From assembly GCA_011799875.1 (NCBI GenBank), contig CM022303.1, positions 731,922,587 to 731,986,586 of the forward strand: a stretch of DNA of 64,000 bases, in the 5' to 3' direction. Both the position numbers and the translations under genes were made by a program. The DNA comes from Thinopyrum elongatum (lineage: Eukaryota > Streptophyta > Magnoliopsida > Poales > Poaceae). A model generated the notes under the pieces. That model did no database searches, was not told the DNA's origin, and worked only from the letters and a program-made list of their open reading frames with translations. This document shows positions 1 to 10,523 of this stretch, in pieces. Within the stretch, counting starts at the first letter, position 1; each line of letters starts with the position of its first letter.

Positions 1-405
1 CAAGTCATAAATTCTTTCATTTCAAAGCATCTTCAGAAGTATGTACTTAACACCACAAGCTACATGTATGAATATTCTCAGATTTATTTCTGAAATTTGA
101 GTTGCGATCCTGTCACGTCAATAACTTGAAGTGTCATGGTCTGGGCAGTAAAGGGAGCCCAAAGTAGTGTGAGTGGAAATGTGAGCCAAGCCAATACTGT
201 AGAGAGAAATGCATATTTTTTCCTTAAATAGTTTCAGGGTTGCAAATAGTATCATGTGTACTAAGTCCGGGCTTATTTGTAGTTATATCTTTTTCACACA
301 TGCAAAACCCAAACATTCGTGCACATAATAACTTCCAATGTTGTAGAATGTTGACTGAATGGTTGCGGTGCGATTTAGCAGTTATAATTGGTTGCATACA
401 TGCAG
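1..405 (+). other. Presumed NLR intron upstream of the first visible exon
   Basis: This AT-rich stretch has no convincing coding signal. It ends in a polypyrimidine-poor acceptor (TGCAG at 401-405) directly before the first NB-ARC exon, so I read it as the 3' part of an intron. The N-terminal coiled-coil exon expected for this class of NLR must lie to the left of the window. Nothing else is seen here. Confidence 0.45.
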
Positions 406-945
406 GTTCCTGGGCGTCGTGGTGATATGAGTGAAATTAGTTGGCAGTTAAGATGTGGTGGTGTTATCTGTGTGTGGGGAACTCAACGTAAAAAATCAAC
501 TCTTGTTGATGACGTGTACACCAGCATAACAAATAAGTCGAAAGGCTTTGATGTTGATGGAGTAGAATTTAAAATACAAAGTTGGGTCGATGTACCCAAA
601 CCGTTCAATTTGGAGTGCTTCTCTAGACGCCTTCTTTTGAGTTTCTATTCTGATGACTTTGGAGCCAAGGAAATTTCGGTAGTGGATAGGATGGGAGACC
701 AAGGTGTAACTCAACAGTGTCGCAGGTTTCTGAATGAAGACAAATGTCTTATCATTATTAATGGTCTGGAGTCGACAGGTGACTGGGACCAAATAAAATC
801 TATACTTTTACCCCAGCATATTAGAGGATGTATCCTTGTCCTTGCAAAAGATGAGTCTATTGCCAGATATTGTGCTGACAAGCAAGATCGAGCAATCAAC
901 ACTAAAGATTTGGAAGCCGACATGATTTTTTGTCACTCGGTAAAG
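406..945 (+). CDS. NLR exon a: NB-ARC module 1 (degenerate)
   Basis: The exon has 180 codons, from acceptor TGCAG at 401-405 to donor GTATGC at 946, phase 0 at both ends. It is the shortest module: it lacks the ~45 residues that precede the P-loop in modules 2 and 3, and its P-loop is ruined (WGTQRKKST at about 474-500, without the GxGGxGK pattern). The RNBS-A-like segment SWVDVPKPFNL, the FYSDDF block and the kinase-2-like strand KCLIIINGL are still recognisable, with Asn where the catalytic Asp should be. It probably has a structural role or is decaying; ATP binding by this module is unlikely. Confidence 0.75.
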
Positions 946-3900
946 GTATGCATAGTTAGTTTCTGTTGATAAAAGTATGCATTGCGTCCCATAGTGATAA
1001 TTCAACAAACCAACTCTTGACCTAATTGGTTTGTTGAACAATTTTATCCATTGCAGAGTTGTCAACACTATGCAATTGGAGGCAAAGAGGCTTCTTACAG
1101 GGGTCAACTTTTCTCCCACAGAACAAAAGAGGCTGGCATATGGTTGAATAAATTTGGACATGTTGTGCGTTCGGATTGTCTGGTTTGGGACGTTATATCT
1201 GCTTTGGAACGCCCTGGATTGATCTCTTTATGGGGGGCTGCTGGTGCTGGGAAAATTCCTCTCATTCGATGTATTTACTACATCCAAATGCTGACTATGA
1301 ACCATGGACCTGGTTACATAATCGGCGGTGAAAATCGTGGAAGAATTTTCATGAAATATACAAAGTACAGCTGGGTCAATGTGTCATATCCCTTTCATTT
1401 GAAGGAATTCTCTTGGAGATTACTTTTGGATTTTCATTCTGATGATCTTGACGCCAAGGAAAAGGCTGCATTTGGTATGATGAAAGGGGATGACCCAACT
1501 CATGGGTGTCGTCAATTCATGAATCAACACAAATGCTTAGTTATTATTAATGGTTTGTGCTCCACACATGACTGGAACTTGATAAGAGACACTCTGTTGC
1601 CATTAGAGAATAACAAAAGTGGCTTCGTTATTATTACAAATGAAGAAAGTGTCGCCACACATTGTGCATATCACAGAGCTCAAGTGTTCAACATTAAAGG
1701 TGCAGAAGCTGTAGATGCACTCCGTCCATTGAGAAAGGTAGCACATTACTGTATATATATATACTATTATACTCCCTCACTTTTTCATTTTAGGTACTTT
1801 AACAGTTACGCGTCTTAACTTGCAGGGTTGTGGATACTCTGGAAATGAACGCGATGCATCTTGCTTTTTTTCCAATCGGAGGAAAGATGCAGCTCACTGG
1901 AACAGCACATTTGAACTTGTTGGCCGTCAAGATAAAGCGGCTGGTGAGCTTATGGATCATTTATGGTCTCATGTTGGTTTGATATCTGTATGGGGAATTT
2001 CCGGTGTTGGGAAATCAGTTATTGCGAGAAGCGCGTACTATAAAATATTGCTGGGTATAGAACAAATAGGTTTGGGTGGCACGGGACGCAGGGTTGATAG
2101 TGAGAGCTTTACATCCTTCAGCTGGGTCGATGTGCCAAATCCATTCAATTTGATGGAATTCTGTTGGCACTTACTTGTGGATTTTCATTCTGATGACCTT
2201 CAGGTGAAGGAAACTGTGACAGTTGGCTTGATTGATGGCACTCTAGATCCAATTATGCAATGTCGTAAGTTTCTACGTAAGAAGTGCTTCGTTGTTATTG
2301 ATGGTCTACGCTCTACACATGACTGGGACTTGATAAGAGATGCCCTCTTACCTGAGGCCATTGAAGGCATCATTATTGTCATTGCGCATGAAGCAAACAT
2401 CGCCACACATTGTGTAGAACGTGCATCCCGGGTGGTTAACGCCAAGAGTCTAGAGCCTGGAGCAGCACTTTATCTGTTTAGAAAGGTATGTTCATTTGTT
2501 CAAGTCTGAACCTTATAGCTCTCGTTAATTTATTTCTATATTTTCTACATACGTAGTGCTATACATTGAAATCCATTTCGCTGAGTTGACCATTTTCCTT
2601 GAATCCAGTCCCATGCTTTACGCGGTCTTGCCTTCCTAGCTAACCATGCATGCTAGTATACCATTTTTTGCATTCAAATGTTGTAGTACTTGTTGCCCGG
2701 CAGACAGAAAATCTTACCAGGATAGAAATTAATACATTCTCCACCTACCACAAATCTTTCTCCTATAGATAACCTATGTATGTATACGTTGCTTTCCAAG
2801 TTTAAAATGTTTATACATTTTGAATGGAAAGTCTGATTGATGAACCATCTAAAATTTTAAGCTCCATGAGATCTATTAAACAAGACCAATAACTATGCAT
2901 CTTTGAAAGAACATAAACATTTATTTTGGGATGGGTTACGTTGGTAAACAAATCCCCCTCGGTGCAACTTTGGTCCACTGGGTCATGAATTAATGTTAGT
3001 CCACACAGCCGCAAATAGCATATGACCATGAATCAATTTTCCACCTAAGAGTATGACTAAAATAAGGTAGTAACTAGCAGTCCTTCAGTAATTAACCCTT
3101 GTATAATGGGCTAGCTATTACTTCTTTCAGGCCACCTAAGTAGATTAGCTATTAAGTAAGCTTTAACCATTTAATGTTTACATGTGTGGGAGGCGGGATA
3201 GCTGGAGAGATGCACATGCCAGGGAGGGAGCGAAAAATATCCTTCTTTAGAGCTTGCGATGGTGGAAGAGGAAAGAGCGATAGATGGAGAGCGCTAGCGA
3301 GAGCTCTGCTCTCGCTCCCTGCTCCCCCAACCGCACTCTGACTCATCACCTAGGGAGCTCTCCAGCCGCCATCGTCCACATCTGGAGAGCGGGGAGATTG
3401 GTGTAGACCTCCTGTAGCACCCTCTCCTCCTCCTCCTCTCCCTCTCGCCGCCTGCACCTATCACCCAGATTCCCATATCCTCCAAGGACACCCACACTAC
3501 TACACCCACTCCTCCAGTTGGGAATGGGAAGGGTGTTCTAGTCCACGGCGAGCCTCGGCCGGGGTGGCTAGGGGAGCAGGCTCCTTTGCCATGCAAGGCC
3601 ATGCTAGTGCTGCATCGGGCTACTCTGGATCCCTTCTTCCAGTAAGCTTCATGGTAGCATGTTGGCTGTCAGAGGTGGCGCAGGGGGGTTTAGCGGGTTT
3701 GGCCCAGACACGCGTGCTCTGCCTAGCTCGGGGAGGTACCTGGGGAGTGGACCGTCCAAAAGAGAAAGGGATAATGGTAAAAGGAATGTGGCGCGGAGCA
3801 ACATGTGCGCCTCAATGGCAACAACACTAATGACCTCAACCACTACATTATTGCAAGCTCCCTGTTCGCTCGCCCACCACGATCCTTCCTCGCCCTTCTT

Positions 3901-6900
3901 AAGGAGAAGGCAGAGGGGAAATGCTACAGTTGCGTCTCTCCTCTTCACCAAGTCCAAGCCTGCAGTACTCCTCCTACTTGCCTTCTCTGTGGCATCTCTG
4001 GTCACAAGGCTCGGGCGTGTACCACATATGGGTAGCCTCACCCACTGCTCACTAGCGTCTCCCCTTCCCCCTCCCCCCTCTCGGACCAACCGAACTCCGC
4101 ATCTAGGCTAACCATCCCCTTGAGCCAGCTCCCCTATCCACCTCTCACCATCAGCTCCCCACCACTGCCACCGCCTTCCCTTTGGTTGCCCATGCGGTTG
4201 CCTCCACTACCCCTCCATTCTGTGCTAGGTTCCCTGTTCGTCTGATCTGACACCAAGGAGGTGCCCATGGACTTCCACCACATCCCAAGCGATGCGCTCA
4301 ATCTCCCGAAGTTCTTCACCGACACGTCTGGATTCTCCTCTGCAATGATGGCCTCCGGGGGCTACAACGAGTCGCACGGGGCCATCCTGGTCATGATTGG
4401 CAACCGTCGTAAGTTGTAAATCAGGTAGGTCGTGGATGGGATCATGTGTTGCTGTGGCATCAGTCAGTGCGCACTCTCAGTCAAGTTTCTTAACAAGGGT
4501 GCGGATTTATTCATCCCATCGATGATCCTACGGTACGCAACATCAGGGCGCAACTTCCTGACGTCCTATGCGTTGGCTACGCCTCTCTGGTGTTCTGGCC
4601 ATGGACCAGACTCGTCGGTGCCACCATCAACCAGTTGCCATAGCAGGCATGGGCTTGCCTTGAGGGCGTGCCAGAGCATGACATGCAGCTCGACACGATA
4701 GCCACATCTTCCCCAAGTACACCCTCATGGACTGCGTTGACGATGTCCACCCCTGTAATCAAGATTTTGGCTGCTTCTGTGTTTCGATTTGGACTACCGA
4801 TCCCAAGGCTATCAATTGCCACGACTCGCTTGGGTTGGAGGAGCGCCAGCCACTTCTCCGCTCATGGACTTCCGCAAGATAGGCATCACCTAGATGCCTC
4901 CTTCGCATCATGGCCTACCAAGATCCTCTCCTACCTCATCCTGCTCCATCTTGACATGGTATGGGACTACTCGCACTGCTAATATGATGGCGGCCATGGG
5001 GGCAGTAGCCACTCTGAGCAAAGCGGGATTCGACTCAGATGAGAACCTCCCCCATTGCCGCTAATTCGGCTAGCACTCGGTATGAGGACACCTGAGGTTC
5101 GGCGTCATGGTGTCCTACCCATGAACGTCTCGGCCCCTGCGCCCGCCCTTGCCGGACAGGGAAAACCATTCTGGTGCCTTTGTCGATTACTCTCACATAC
5201 CACATGCTGACGGTAATGGTGGTACGTTCAATGGGAATGCGGCGGCCCCTTCTCTTGAGGGCTATGGTGGCTACGTTGGCTGGTGCCGCCGCTGTCAGCA
5301 TGCTGCGCCGGGAGATCCTATCAACGGTGCTCTAGTAGCACCCGCGGCGTTGCACGCTCTCACGGCAGCGCCCTCCATGTAGGATGGTCCACTGTTTGTT
5401 GGGTGAGTCTCACGGACGCTGCCCAAGATGCCCTGGCCCCTACTGCTCCATTGCCGTCCGCGACCACGTGTGCTCCAGAAGCCCCGTCTGTGCAGTTGTC
5501 ACGTGGATCACAACCTGAACCGATCATGTCGATGCTGCAACTCCTATTCCCGCTGAAGACATCGCTCCCTTCGCTCTGACTGATTTGCTATAGATGATTG
5601 TTATCACCAGTTTGGCGTCCGTCCTGGGGAGGGAGAGCGCTACTCTTGCTGCCCACGAAGAAGACCAGGGAGGTGACCATGTCCACCCCGATGCTATGAC
5701 TCAACCTCCTAGTGACACCTATTCCTTTCATTCCGCTGCCTGGTTGGCAATGGGATCCCTAGGCCACCAGCAGTTGCCGGCCGAGGATGCTGCTGCAACC
5801 TTGGCATCTATGGCCACTGGACTAGCCCATCCATTCGAGCCATCTATCTACAACACATGGCCTCATCAAGCAACACCAATCCACCCCTGCTCCCGAGGTC
5901 TTCATCGCCGAATCACCACAAAGCTGTCTTTGGCGCTCTTTCCACTTCCAATTCAGGTGCAGGGTCTAGGGCAACGACACATGACCTCATCAAGCAACAC
6001 CAATCCACCCCTACGCCTGAGGTCTTTGCCTCCGAATCACCACAGGGGATCGCAAAGGATGGAGATTTGCATGCCTACTCTCCCATACAACCGTGCACGC
6101 TGTCGCTAGGGTGGAGTAGCCAGAGGTTCACGGACGAGGCATGGCGGGCGGCCACGTAGGTGCTTCAATGTAGTGTGGAAGAGAGTTCTTTTATGTTGTT
6201 CGAAACACTCCTCCACTCTAGTGGTGGGATTAAACTTCAACCCATGTCATGACACCACACATGGTCCCCTAAGATTTTCCACAAATTATTGTTGTATGGC
6301 TGTAAAGCCCGTCTACCTATCAACATCTCCTCCAGCACCAGTACTCAGTATTGTGGTGTGACTGAATGGTGAATCAGGCATTCTGTAAATCGTAAAGAGT
6401 TATTTGACTTTCTTTTAAGTTTTTGAGATTTGTTTTGAGGATTGCCTCATTATCTTTCCAATGTAAATCAAGAATGATTTTACCACCACCTCAAGGATGC
6501 ATCTTTCTTGCACAAAAATTGTTTAAGTGAAACGAACCACATGGTGCACAACACTATATATGTGTTCTTTGTCACATAGTGAATATCTTAAAACAGGCAT
6601 TCAATGGACAAATGAGTGAACGTCAACGGACAAATGGCTCGGCACTATTGTATGAGGCTAAGCATTATTTTCAGTAAAATTTGTCAAGTATGGAACTCAT
6701 GGAATAGAGTCATCGAATCCTTATTGAGGACATCTCAAAAGCCCTAATAAAGTTCCACGAGAAAGGCCATCAGGGCCAGGTCTCGCCTTTAGCAATTAAC
6801 TATTTTTTTAACCATTTTTTACCCTCTGTCAAGAGAAGCCAGGGTAGATAAAGCTTGACATAGGAGGAGTCTATAAAGATAGAGCTGAAGGACAGGAATA

Positions 6901-9409
6901 TCATCAAAGAATTATGCATGGATAGGAGTGTAAGAACGTTAGCTATCCATTTGCGAGAACCATGAGTTGTTGTTGTCATCGCCATTGTCGTTGTTGTTCT
7001 GAAGTTGATTCGGTGATGGCTTTATTTTGATTTCTAAGTTTATTTTGATCTAATTTAGTCAGTATCACTTCCAGATTAAATTTGTGTTCATCATATTGAA
7101 TTTAATCAGTTTATTGATCTTAGGTAGCTTTTGGCGGAAAGTTGTTGACTCCAAAGGAGACTAAAGTTTCAAAACTTACCATGGCCAAGTGTGGCAGACT
7201 CCCCAAAGTAATAGTTGCTATAGGCGAACGGTGCCGCGCATCCAAGCGGCACAAACGTATACCTTTGTTGAAGAACTTAAACAATCACTTCATGGTCAGA
7301 CTGGAGACTGACTCAAGATACCTAAGTTTAAGGGGTCTATTTAGTTGGATGCAGTCTTACTTTGATGCTCTCTCAGATGCACTCAAACCATGTGTCTTCT
7401 ATCTCTCAGTCTTCTCTGCAGACTACAATATTAGGCGAAAAAGATTGCTGAGGCGGTGGATCGCTGAGGGTTACTCTAGGGAAAAGATTGGAATTAGCAC
7501 GAAGGAGGACGGGGAAATATTGTTCTCCGAGCTGGTCAATTTGAGCATAATCCAAGAACCACCAAGGAAGACACCCAGGTGCTCGAGACGAGGCGTTTAT
7601 GCACCAAAGGGCAAGGTTGATGGCTTATGCCAAGTCAATGGTTTCTTTCATGGATACATCATCTCACGACCAATGGAAGATAACCTTGTGTTTGAACTGG
7701 AGGGTTGTTCTAGTGCCAATTTCAAACAAGTGGGACAACACCTGGCCATAAGGAGCAGCTGGGACAGAGATGAGATTGTATTCAAGAGCATAGACTTGTC
7801 ACGGCTAAGGTCATTGACAGTGTTTGGGGAGTTTAGATCCTTTTTCATTTCCACCGATGTCAATATGAGGCTGCTTCGGGTCCTGGATCTAGAAGATACA
7901 TCTGATGTAATAGATGATGATCTCGAGCAGATTGGGAAGCTACTACCTCGTCTAAAGTTTCTATCCCTACGAGGATGCAAAGATATTACCCGTCTCCCCG
8001 ATTCATTGGATAGATTGAGGCAGTTACAGACTCTAGATGCCAGAAACACCTCTATTGTTAAGCTGCCACTGGCTATCATCAAGCTTCATAAGCTACAGTA
8101 CATTCGTGTTGGCAGGCAAGACATCGTTCAGGAACCAATGGATAACCCAGGCGTACCAGCAGCAGAAGAGAACGATTCTATGTCAACATCATCAGATGAC
8201 GAGTATTATATGTCAACATCAGAAGACAGTTCGACATCAACGGAAGATGACAATGACACGGTCACATCTTTAGCAATACCAATAGCAGACGACACGAGCA
8301 CAAGCCAACCAGAAGCAGCACCTGCAGCAGATGATGATGACATGAATGCAAGCCAACAAGAAGCAGCAGCTGTAGATGGCCATGGCACGAGCATAAACCA
8401 GCTCGAAGCAGCAGATGTGGACCAGACATCAACTACAATAGCGCCATGGAGGAGCAGGGCACACAACTTGGTGTTATCCTATTCTTGCAACTGGTTGTCC
8501 AAGAAGAAGAAGAAACAACGTGGACGCCAAGGACTTGATAATAATAATGGCGTCGGTGTAGAGGTTCCTGCTGCAGGTATTGGGCTTTTAACGGCCTTGC
8601 ATACTCTTGGCGTTGTGAAAGTAAGTGGCACGGTTGGGAAGAATATCCTCATGGAGATGAAGAAGCTGTCCCAGTTGCGCAAGCTCGGGGTGTCCGGCAT
8701 CAATCGAAAAAACTGGCAGAATTTGTGTTCAACAATCTCGTGCCTAGACCATCTCGAATCCTTGTCGGTGCGACTTGATGATGTGCACAAGGGGAAAGAG
8801 GATTTGTGTTGTTTCAGTGACATCTCCAAGCCACCAAAGACACTGAAGAGCCTCAAGCTGTATGGAGGAAATGTACATGTGTCGCCAGTTTGGATGAAAC
8901 AGCTCGGCAATATAACAAAGGCTCATGTTGATGATCTTGAGTTGACAATATCAACGCAAGAGGATATAGACAACTTAATGGAAGTTTCATGTCCAGGTGC
9001 GTTTCGTCATCTTTGTATCAAGCCGATTCAAGATGGCGAGCTTCGTTATGGTCTAGAGGACAACCGAGGCTGGCGTGGGGATTTGTACGAAGCCGCCAAA
9101 GTTCTAAAGATTCACTGCGACAGCTACAAGTTGGCGCTAGTTTTTGGAATTTTCACAGCGGAATACGCAGAGGTTCTGGTATTTCAGTGCTCTAGTAGTG
9201 AGGCGTCTCTGGAGGTCTCTAGACTAGAGAAGTTATGGAATCTCAAGGAAGTGTGGCTCAAGGGTTCCTACAGCGAAGCAGTCAAGCAACACTTGCAGCA
9301 GAAAGTTGACGAGCTACCAGAGGGGAGGAGAAGAGTTGTCCTGAAGCTAGAGGAGACCCAACAGTCAGCTCCATCTACCCCTTCGTGTCTGAGATGCCTA
9401 CATGCATGA
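406..9409 (+). CDS. NLR immune receptor with three tandem NB-ARC modules and LRR (5' partial; 4 exons visible)
   Basis: Joining 406-945, 1057-1737, 1826-2485 and 7124-9409 gives one open frame of about 1388 codons; every visible junction is phase 0 with GT-AG borders. The three short exons each encode an NB-ARC-like module and the last encodes ARC2 plus leucine-rich repeats. NLRs of this kind are intracellular pathogen sensors whose NB-ARC switches between ADP and ATP. The sequence style (WVDV..PFNL, FHSDDL, THDWDLI) matches the grass Pik-2/RGA5-like group with non-canonical NB-ARCs, as far as I can recognise it. Only the third module keeps both a good P-loop (GISGVGKS) and the kinase-2 aspartate (CFVVIDGL). 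No stop or frameshift is seen, so it could be functional. The start codon and any coiled coil lie outside the window. Exon borders are inferred from splice consensus and frame, not transcripts. Confidence 0.8.
1057..1737 (+). CDS. NLR exon b: NB-ARC module 2
   Basis: The exon has 227 codons, phase 0 on both sides (acceptor TTGCAG ending at 1056, donor GTAGCA at 1738). It carries a near-complete P-loop (WGAAGAGKIP, about 1231-1260), but the residue after the invariant Lys is Ile rather than Thr/Ser, which coordinates Mg in active NB-ARCs. The kinase-2 strand reads KCLVIINGL, again Asn instead of Asp. SWVNV, FHSDDL and THDWNLIRDTLL blocks align with exons a and c, showing that the three exons are copies of one another. 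The 111-bp and 88-bp introns on either side are short. Confidence 0.78.
1826..2485 (+). CDS. NLR exon c: NB-ARC module 3 (best preserved)
   Basis: The exon has 220 codons, phase 0 at both ends (acceptor TGCAG ending at 1825, donor GTATGT at 2486). It contains a full Walker A, GISGVGKS (1994-2017), RNBS-A-like SWVDVPNPFNL, and Walker B/kinase-2 CFVVIDGL with the Asp at 2300-2302. It ends in AALYLFRK and continues after the long intron into VAFGGKLL...CGRLPKVIVAIG, which supplies the GLPL-like motif. It is therefore the only module physically joined to ARC2 and the only one with an intact nucleotide-binding signature. Confidence 0.8.
3922..4020 (+). other. Pair of CCHC zinc knuckles in the LINE relic
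   Basis: Translating this frame gives CYSCVSPLHQVQAC and, five residues later, CLLCGISGHKARAC. Both fit the CX2CX4HX4C pattern exactly. Such paired knuckles bind nucleic acid in LINE ORF1/gag-like proteins. They are the best-preserved part of an otherwise broken ORF and anchor the LINE assignment; the frame hits a stop soon after (about 4033). Confidence 0.75.
5855..6055 (+). repeat. Imperfect 124-bp-period tandem duplication in the LINE tail
   Basis: A segment beginning ACATGGCCTCATCAAGCAAC at 5855 returns as ACATGACCTCATCAAGCAAC at 5979. About 60-65 bp are clearly alike (CACCAATCCACCCCT..CGAGGTCTT..CGAATCACCAC). The spacing of 124 bp is not a multiple of three, so this is DNA-level duplication rather than a protein repeat. 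Confidence 0.7.
7124..9409 (+). CDS. NLR exon d: ARC2, MHD-like region and leucine-rich repeats
   Basis: The last exon has 761 codons and the stop is TGA 9407-9409. After acceptor CTTAG the order is: GLPL-like CGRLPKVIVAIG; RNBS-D-like block with FSWMQSYFDAL and LKPCVFYLSVF; WIAEGYSRE; an MHD-region equivalent around FFHGYIISRPMEDN; then LRRs (LRVLDLEDT, LKFLSLRGC, LQTLDARNT, LHTLGVVKV, LRKLGVSGI, LKSLKLYGG). Between the first and second LRR groups lies an acidic Ser/Thr/Ala-rich insertion (about 8150-8450) followed by a lysine run near 8500-8520. Such variable insertions are common at this place in the family as I know it. The frame is intact. Starting at 7124 is preferred over later ATGs because it restores the NB-ARC order with exon c. 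Confidence 0.82.
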   Translation, partial: VAFGGKLLTPKETKVSKLTMAKCGRLPKVIVAIGERCRASKRHKRIPLLKNLNNHFMVRLETDSRYLSLRGLFSWMQSYFDALSDALKPCVFYLSVFSADYNIRRKRLLRRWIAEGYSREKIGISTKEDGEILFSELVNLSIIQEPPRKTPRCSRRGVYAPKGKVDGLCQVNGFFHGYIISRPMEDNLVFELEGCSSANFKQVGQHLAIRSSWDRDEIVFKSIDLSRLRSLTVFGEFRSFFISTDVNMRLLRVLDLEDTSDVIDDDLEQIGKLLPRLKFLSLRGCKDITRLPDSLDRLRQLQTLDARNTSIVKLPLAIIKLHKLQYIRVGRQDIVQEPMDNPGVPAAEENDSMSTSSDDEYYMSTSEDSSTSTEDDNDTVTSLAIPIADDTSTSQPEAAPAADDDDMNASQQEAAAVDGHGTSINQLEAADVDQTSTTIAPWRSRAHNLVLSYSCNWLSKKKKKQRGRQGLDNNNGVGVEVPAAGIGLLTALHTLGVVKVSGTVGKNILMEMKKLSQLRKLGVSGINRKNWQNLCSTISCLDHLESLSVRLDDVHKGKEDLCCFSDISKPPKTLKSLKLYGGNVHVSPVWMKQLGNITKAHVDDLELTISTQEDIDNLMEVSCPGAFRHLCIKPIQDGELRYGLEDNRGWRGDLYEAAKVLKIHCDSYKLALVFGIFTAEYAEVLVFQCSSSEASLEVSRLEKLWNLKEVWLKGSYSEAVKQHLQQKVDELPEGRRRVVLKLEETQQSAPSTPSCLRCLHA

Positions 9410-9465
9410 GTTGTCGTTTTGTAATGTAATGGAGTATTGTCTGTGGTCCGAAAGTAAATTCAGTA

Positions 9466-9561
9466 CTCCCTCTGTAAAGAAATATAAGAGCGTTTAGATC
9501 ACTACATGTAGATCTAAACGTGTAGTGATCTAAACGCTCTTATATTTCTTTACAGAGGGAG
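9466..9561. mobile_element. Stowaway-like MITE (96 bp, near-perfect palindrome)
   Basis: The element starts CTCCCTCTGTAAAGAAATAT and ends with its inverse complement; the arms, containing AAGAGCGTTTAGATC, pair around a central ACATGTAGAT. It is flanked by TA on both sides (9464-9465 and 9562-9563), the target duplication of Tc1/mariner-type Stowaway elements. It lies about 55 bp after the NLR stop codon, so it is probably in the 3' UTR of that gene. A second GAGGGAGTA follows at 9570-9578 and looks like part of another terminus. Confidence 0.9.
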
Positions 9562-9578
9562 TACTTTAGAGGGAGTAC

Positions 9579-10520
9579 CTATTATTGCCAGGGTTACACC
9601 TGATGTTTTTCTTTTTAAATTGGACATCTGATGTTATTGGATGAATATACATGAAGCTGAAAGGAAAGCTTGGGGATAGTTTCTGATTTGCATATTTTTC
9701 AAACAGGACTGATGGTAAACAGCAAGTGTGGGCCGAGCACTAGTCTCGTGGCAGGATGCTTTCTCTAAGTAAGTAGCGATAGCCCAGGCCCTTAGCCCAT
9801 TTCAACCAAACCAAAGATAGGTTGGTGAAAAACCAAACTGAAATTATAGTTTTAGACCATATCATTCCCAGATTTAGGTACATGTAACTTCCTTGCTGTT
9901 TGTTTCTTCCTCAGAAATAGCAAGAAACCAGCAAAGAGCAGGAGATGTCACACTCACGGGTCCCTTCCTTCCTGATGATGGTGCCTTCGAACCTCATTGC
10001 CGCTCTGACAATGGCAGGCGTGCGACCTTTCGAAGCAGTGGCGGTGGATTTGTTTCGTACTCCTCTGTTTCTTGTTGGATCTGTTTTCATTCATGTTTTT
10101 CTAGTAGTATAGGTTGCCACTGGTGTGGAACAAGAACAATTGTAGAGCACTTCTTTTCGCGGAAAGGACAAGAGTACTAGACTAATTACTTGCTGTGTAA
10201 AAAGTTGCGTGCAATAAGAGGGATTCATTCCTTGATGAACAAAATTTTCTGTAATGATGGGGTTAATAGATATGTAATTATGTGTTGTATATCCTCTGTA
10301 TTCTACAGACATATATCTTCGCTTACAGAGTTGCAGTTGAAACTGCACGACATGTATGAAACTAATCAGTCTAGTTAAAACTAATAAACTCAATTAACTC
10401 CAGAACATGCCCTTGGCCAGCAGCAACACCGGTTCCAACTGCAACGGGCAAATCAAATAAATAGCAAAAAAAGTATGGCAGGTACAACCTATATAAAATT
10501 AAGATGGATAGATAAGAAGC
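9579..10520. other. Intergenic region, no gene recognised
   Basis: Mostly AT-rich sequence between the NLR and the minus-strand pseudogene. A moderately GC-rich patch at about 9890-10150 could encode short peptides but shows no domain, start context or splice pattern I can support. It may include the 3' UTRs of the two convergent genes. Confidence 0.4.
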
Positions 10521-10523
10521 CTA

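Larger units (their letters stand above)
3550..6160 (+). mobile_element. Degenerate LINE (non-LTR retrotransposon) ORF1 remnant
   Basis: The stretch is GC-rich and coding-like but broken by many stops and frameshifts. Two adjacent CCHC zinc knuckles survive at 3922-4020. Further on, in shifting frames, come short stretches typical of grass LINE ORF1 proteins: CLEGVPEHDMQ near 4650-4690, a segment around 4690-4860 reading TLMDCVDDVHP then CFCVSIWTTDPKAI, and LLHLDMVWDYS near 4945-4980. The remainder to about 6160 is Pro/Ser-rich, like the ORF1 tail. No reverse transcriptase (ORF2), poly-A tail or target duplication was found, so the outer borders are approximate. It lies in sense orientation inside the NLR intron and is too decayed to be mobile. 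Confidence 0.65.
2486..7123 (+). other. 4.6-kb NLR intron carrying a LINE relic
   Basis: The intron runs from donor GTATGT at 2486 to acceptor CTTAG at 7119-7123. Joining exons c and d at these sites keeps the frame and restores the order RNBS-C, GLPL, RNBS-D. About 2486-3300 and 6170-7123 are AT-rich with no gene content that I can recognise. The GC-rich middle is a decayed LINE ORF1 in the same orientation, annotated separately. Introns 1 and 2 of the same gene are only about 90-110 bp, so this one was enlarged at least in part by insertion. Confidence 0.65.

Noticed and set aside
3150..3600. Minus-strand Arg/Gly/Ser-rich ORFs near the start of the LINE relic
   Set aside because: Low-complexity shadows of GC-rich sequence; the sense-strand zinc-knuckle frame explains the coding signal better.
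9893..10180. Small protein gene on the plus strand after the NLR
   Set aside because: No ATG at the proposed start, no domain, and composition like the surrounding non-coding DNA.
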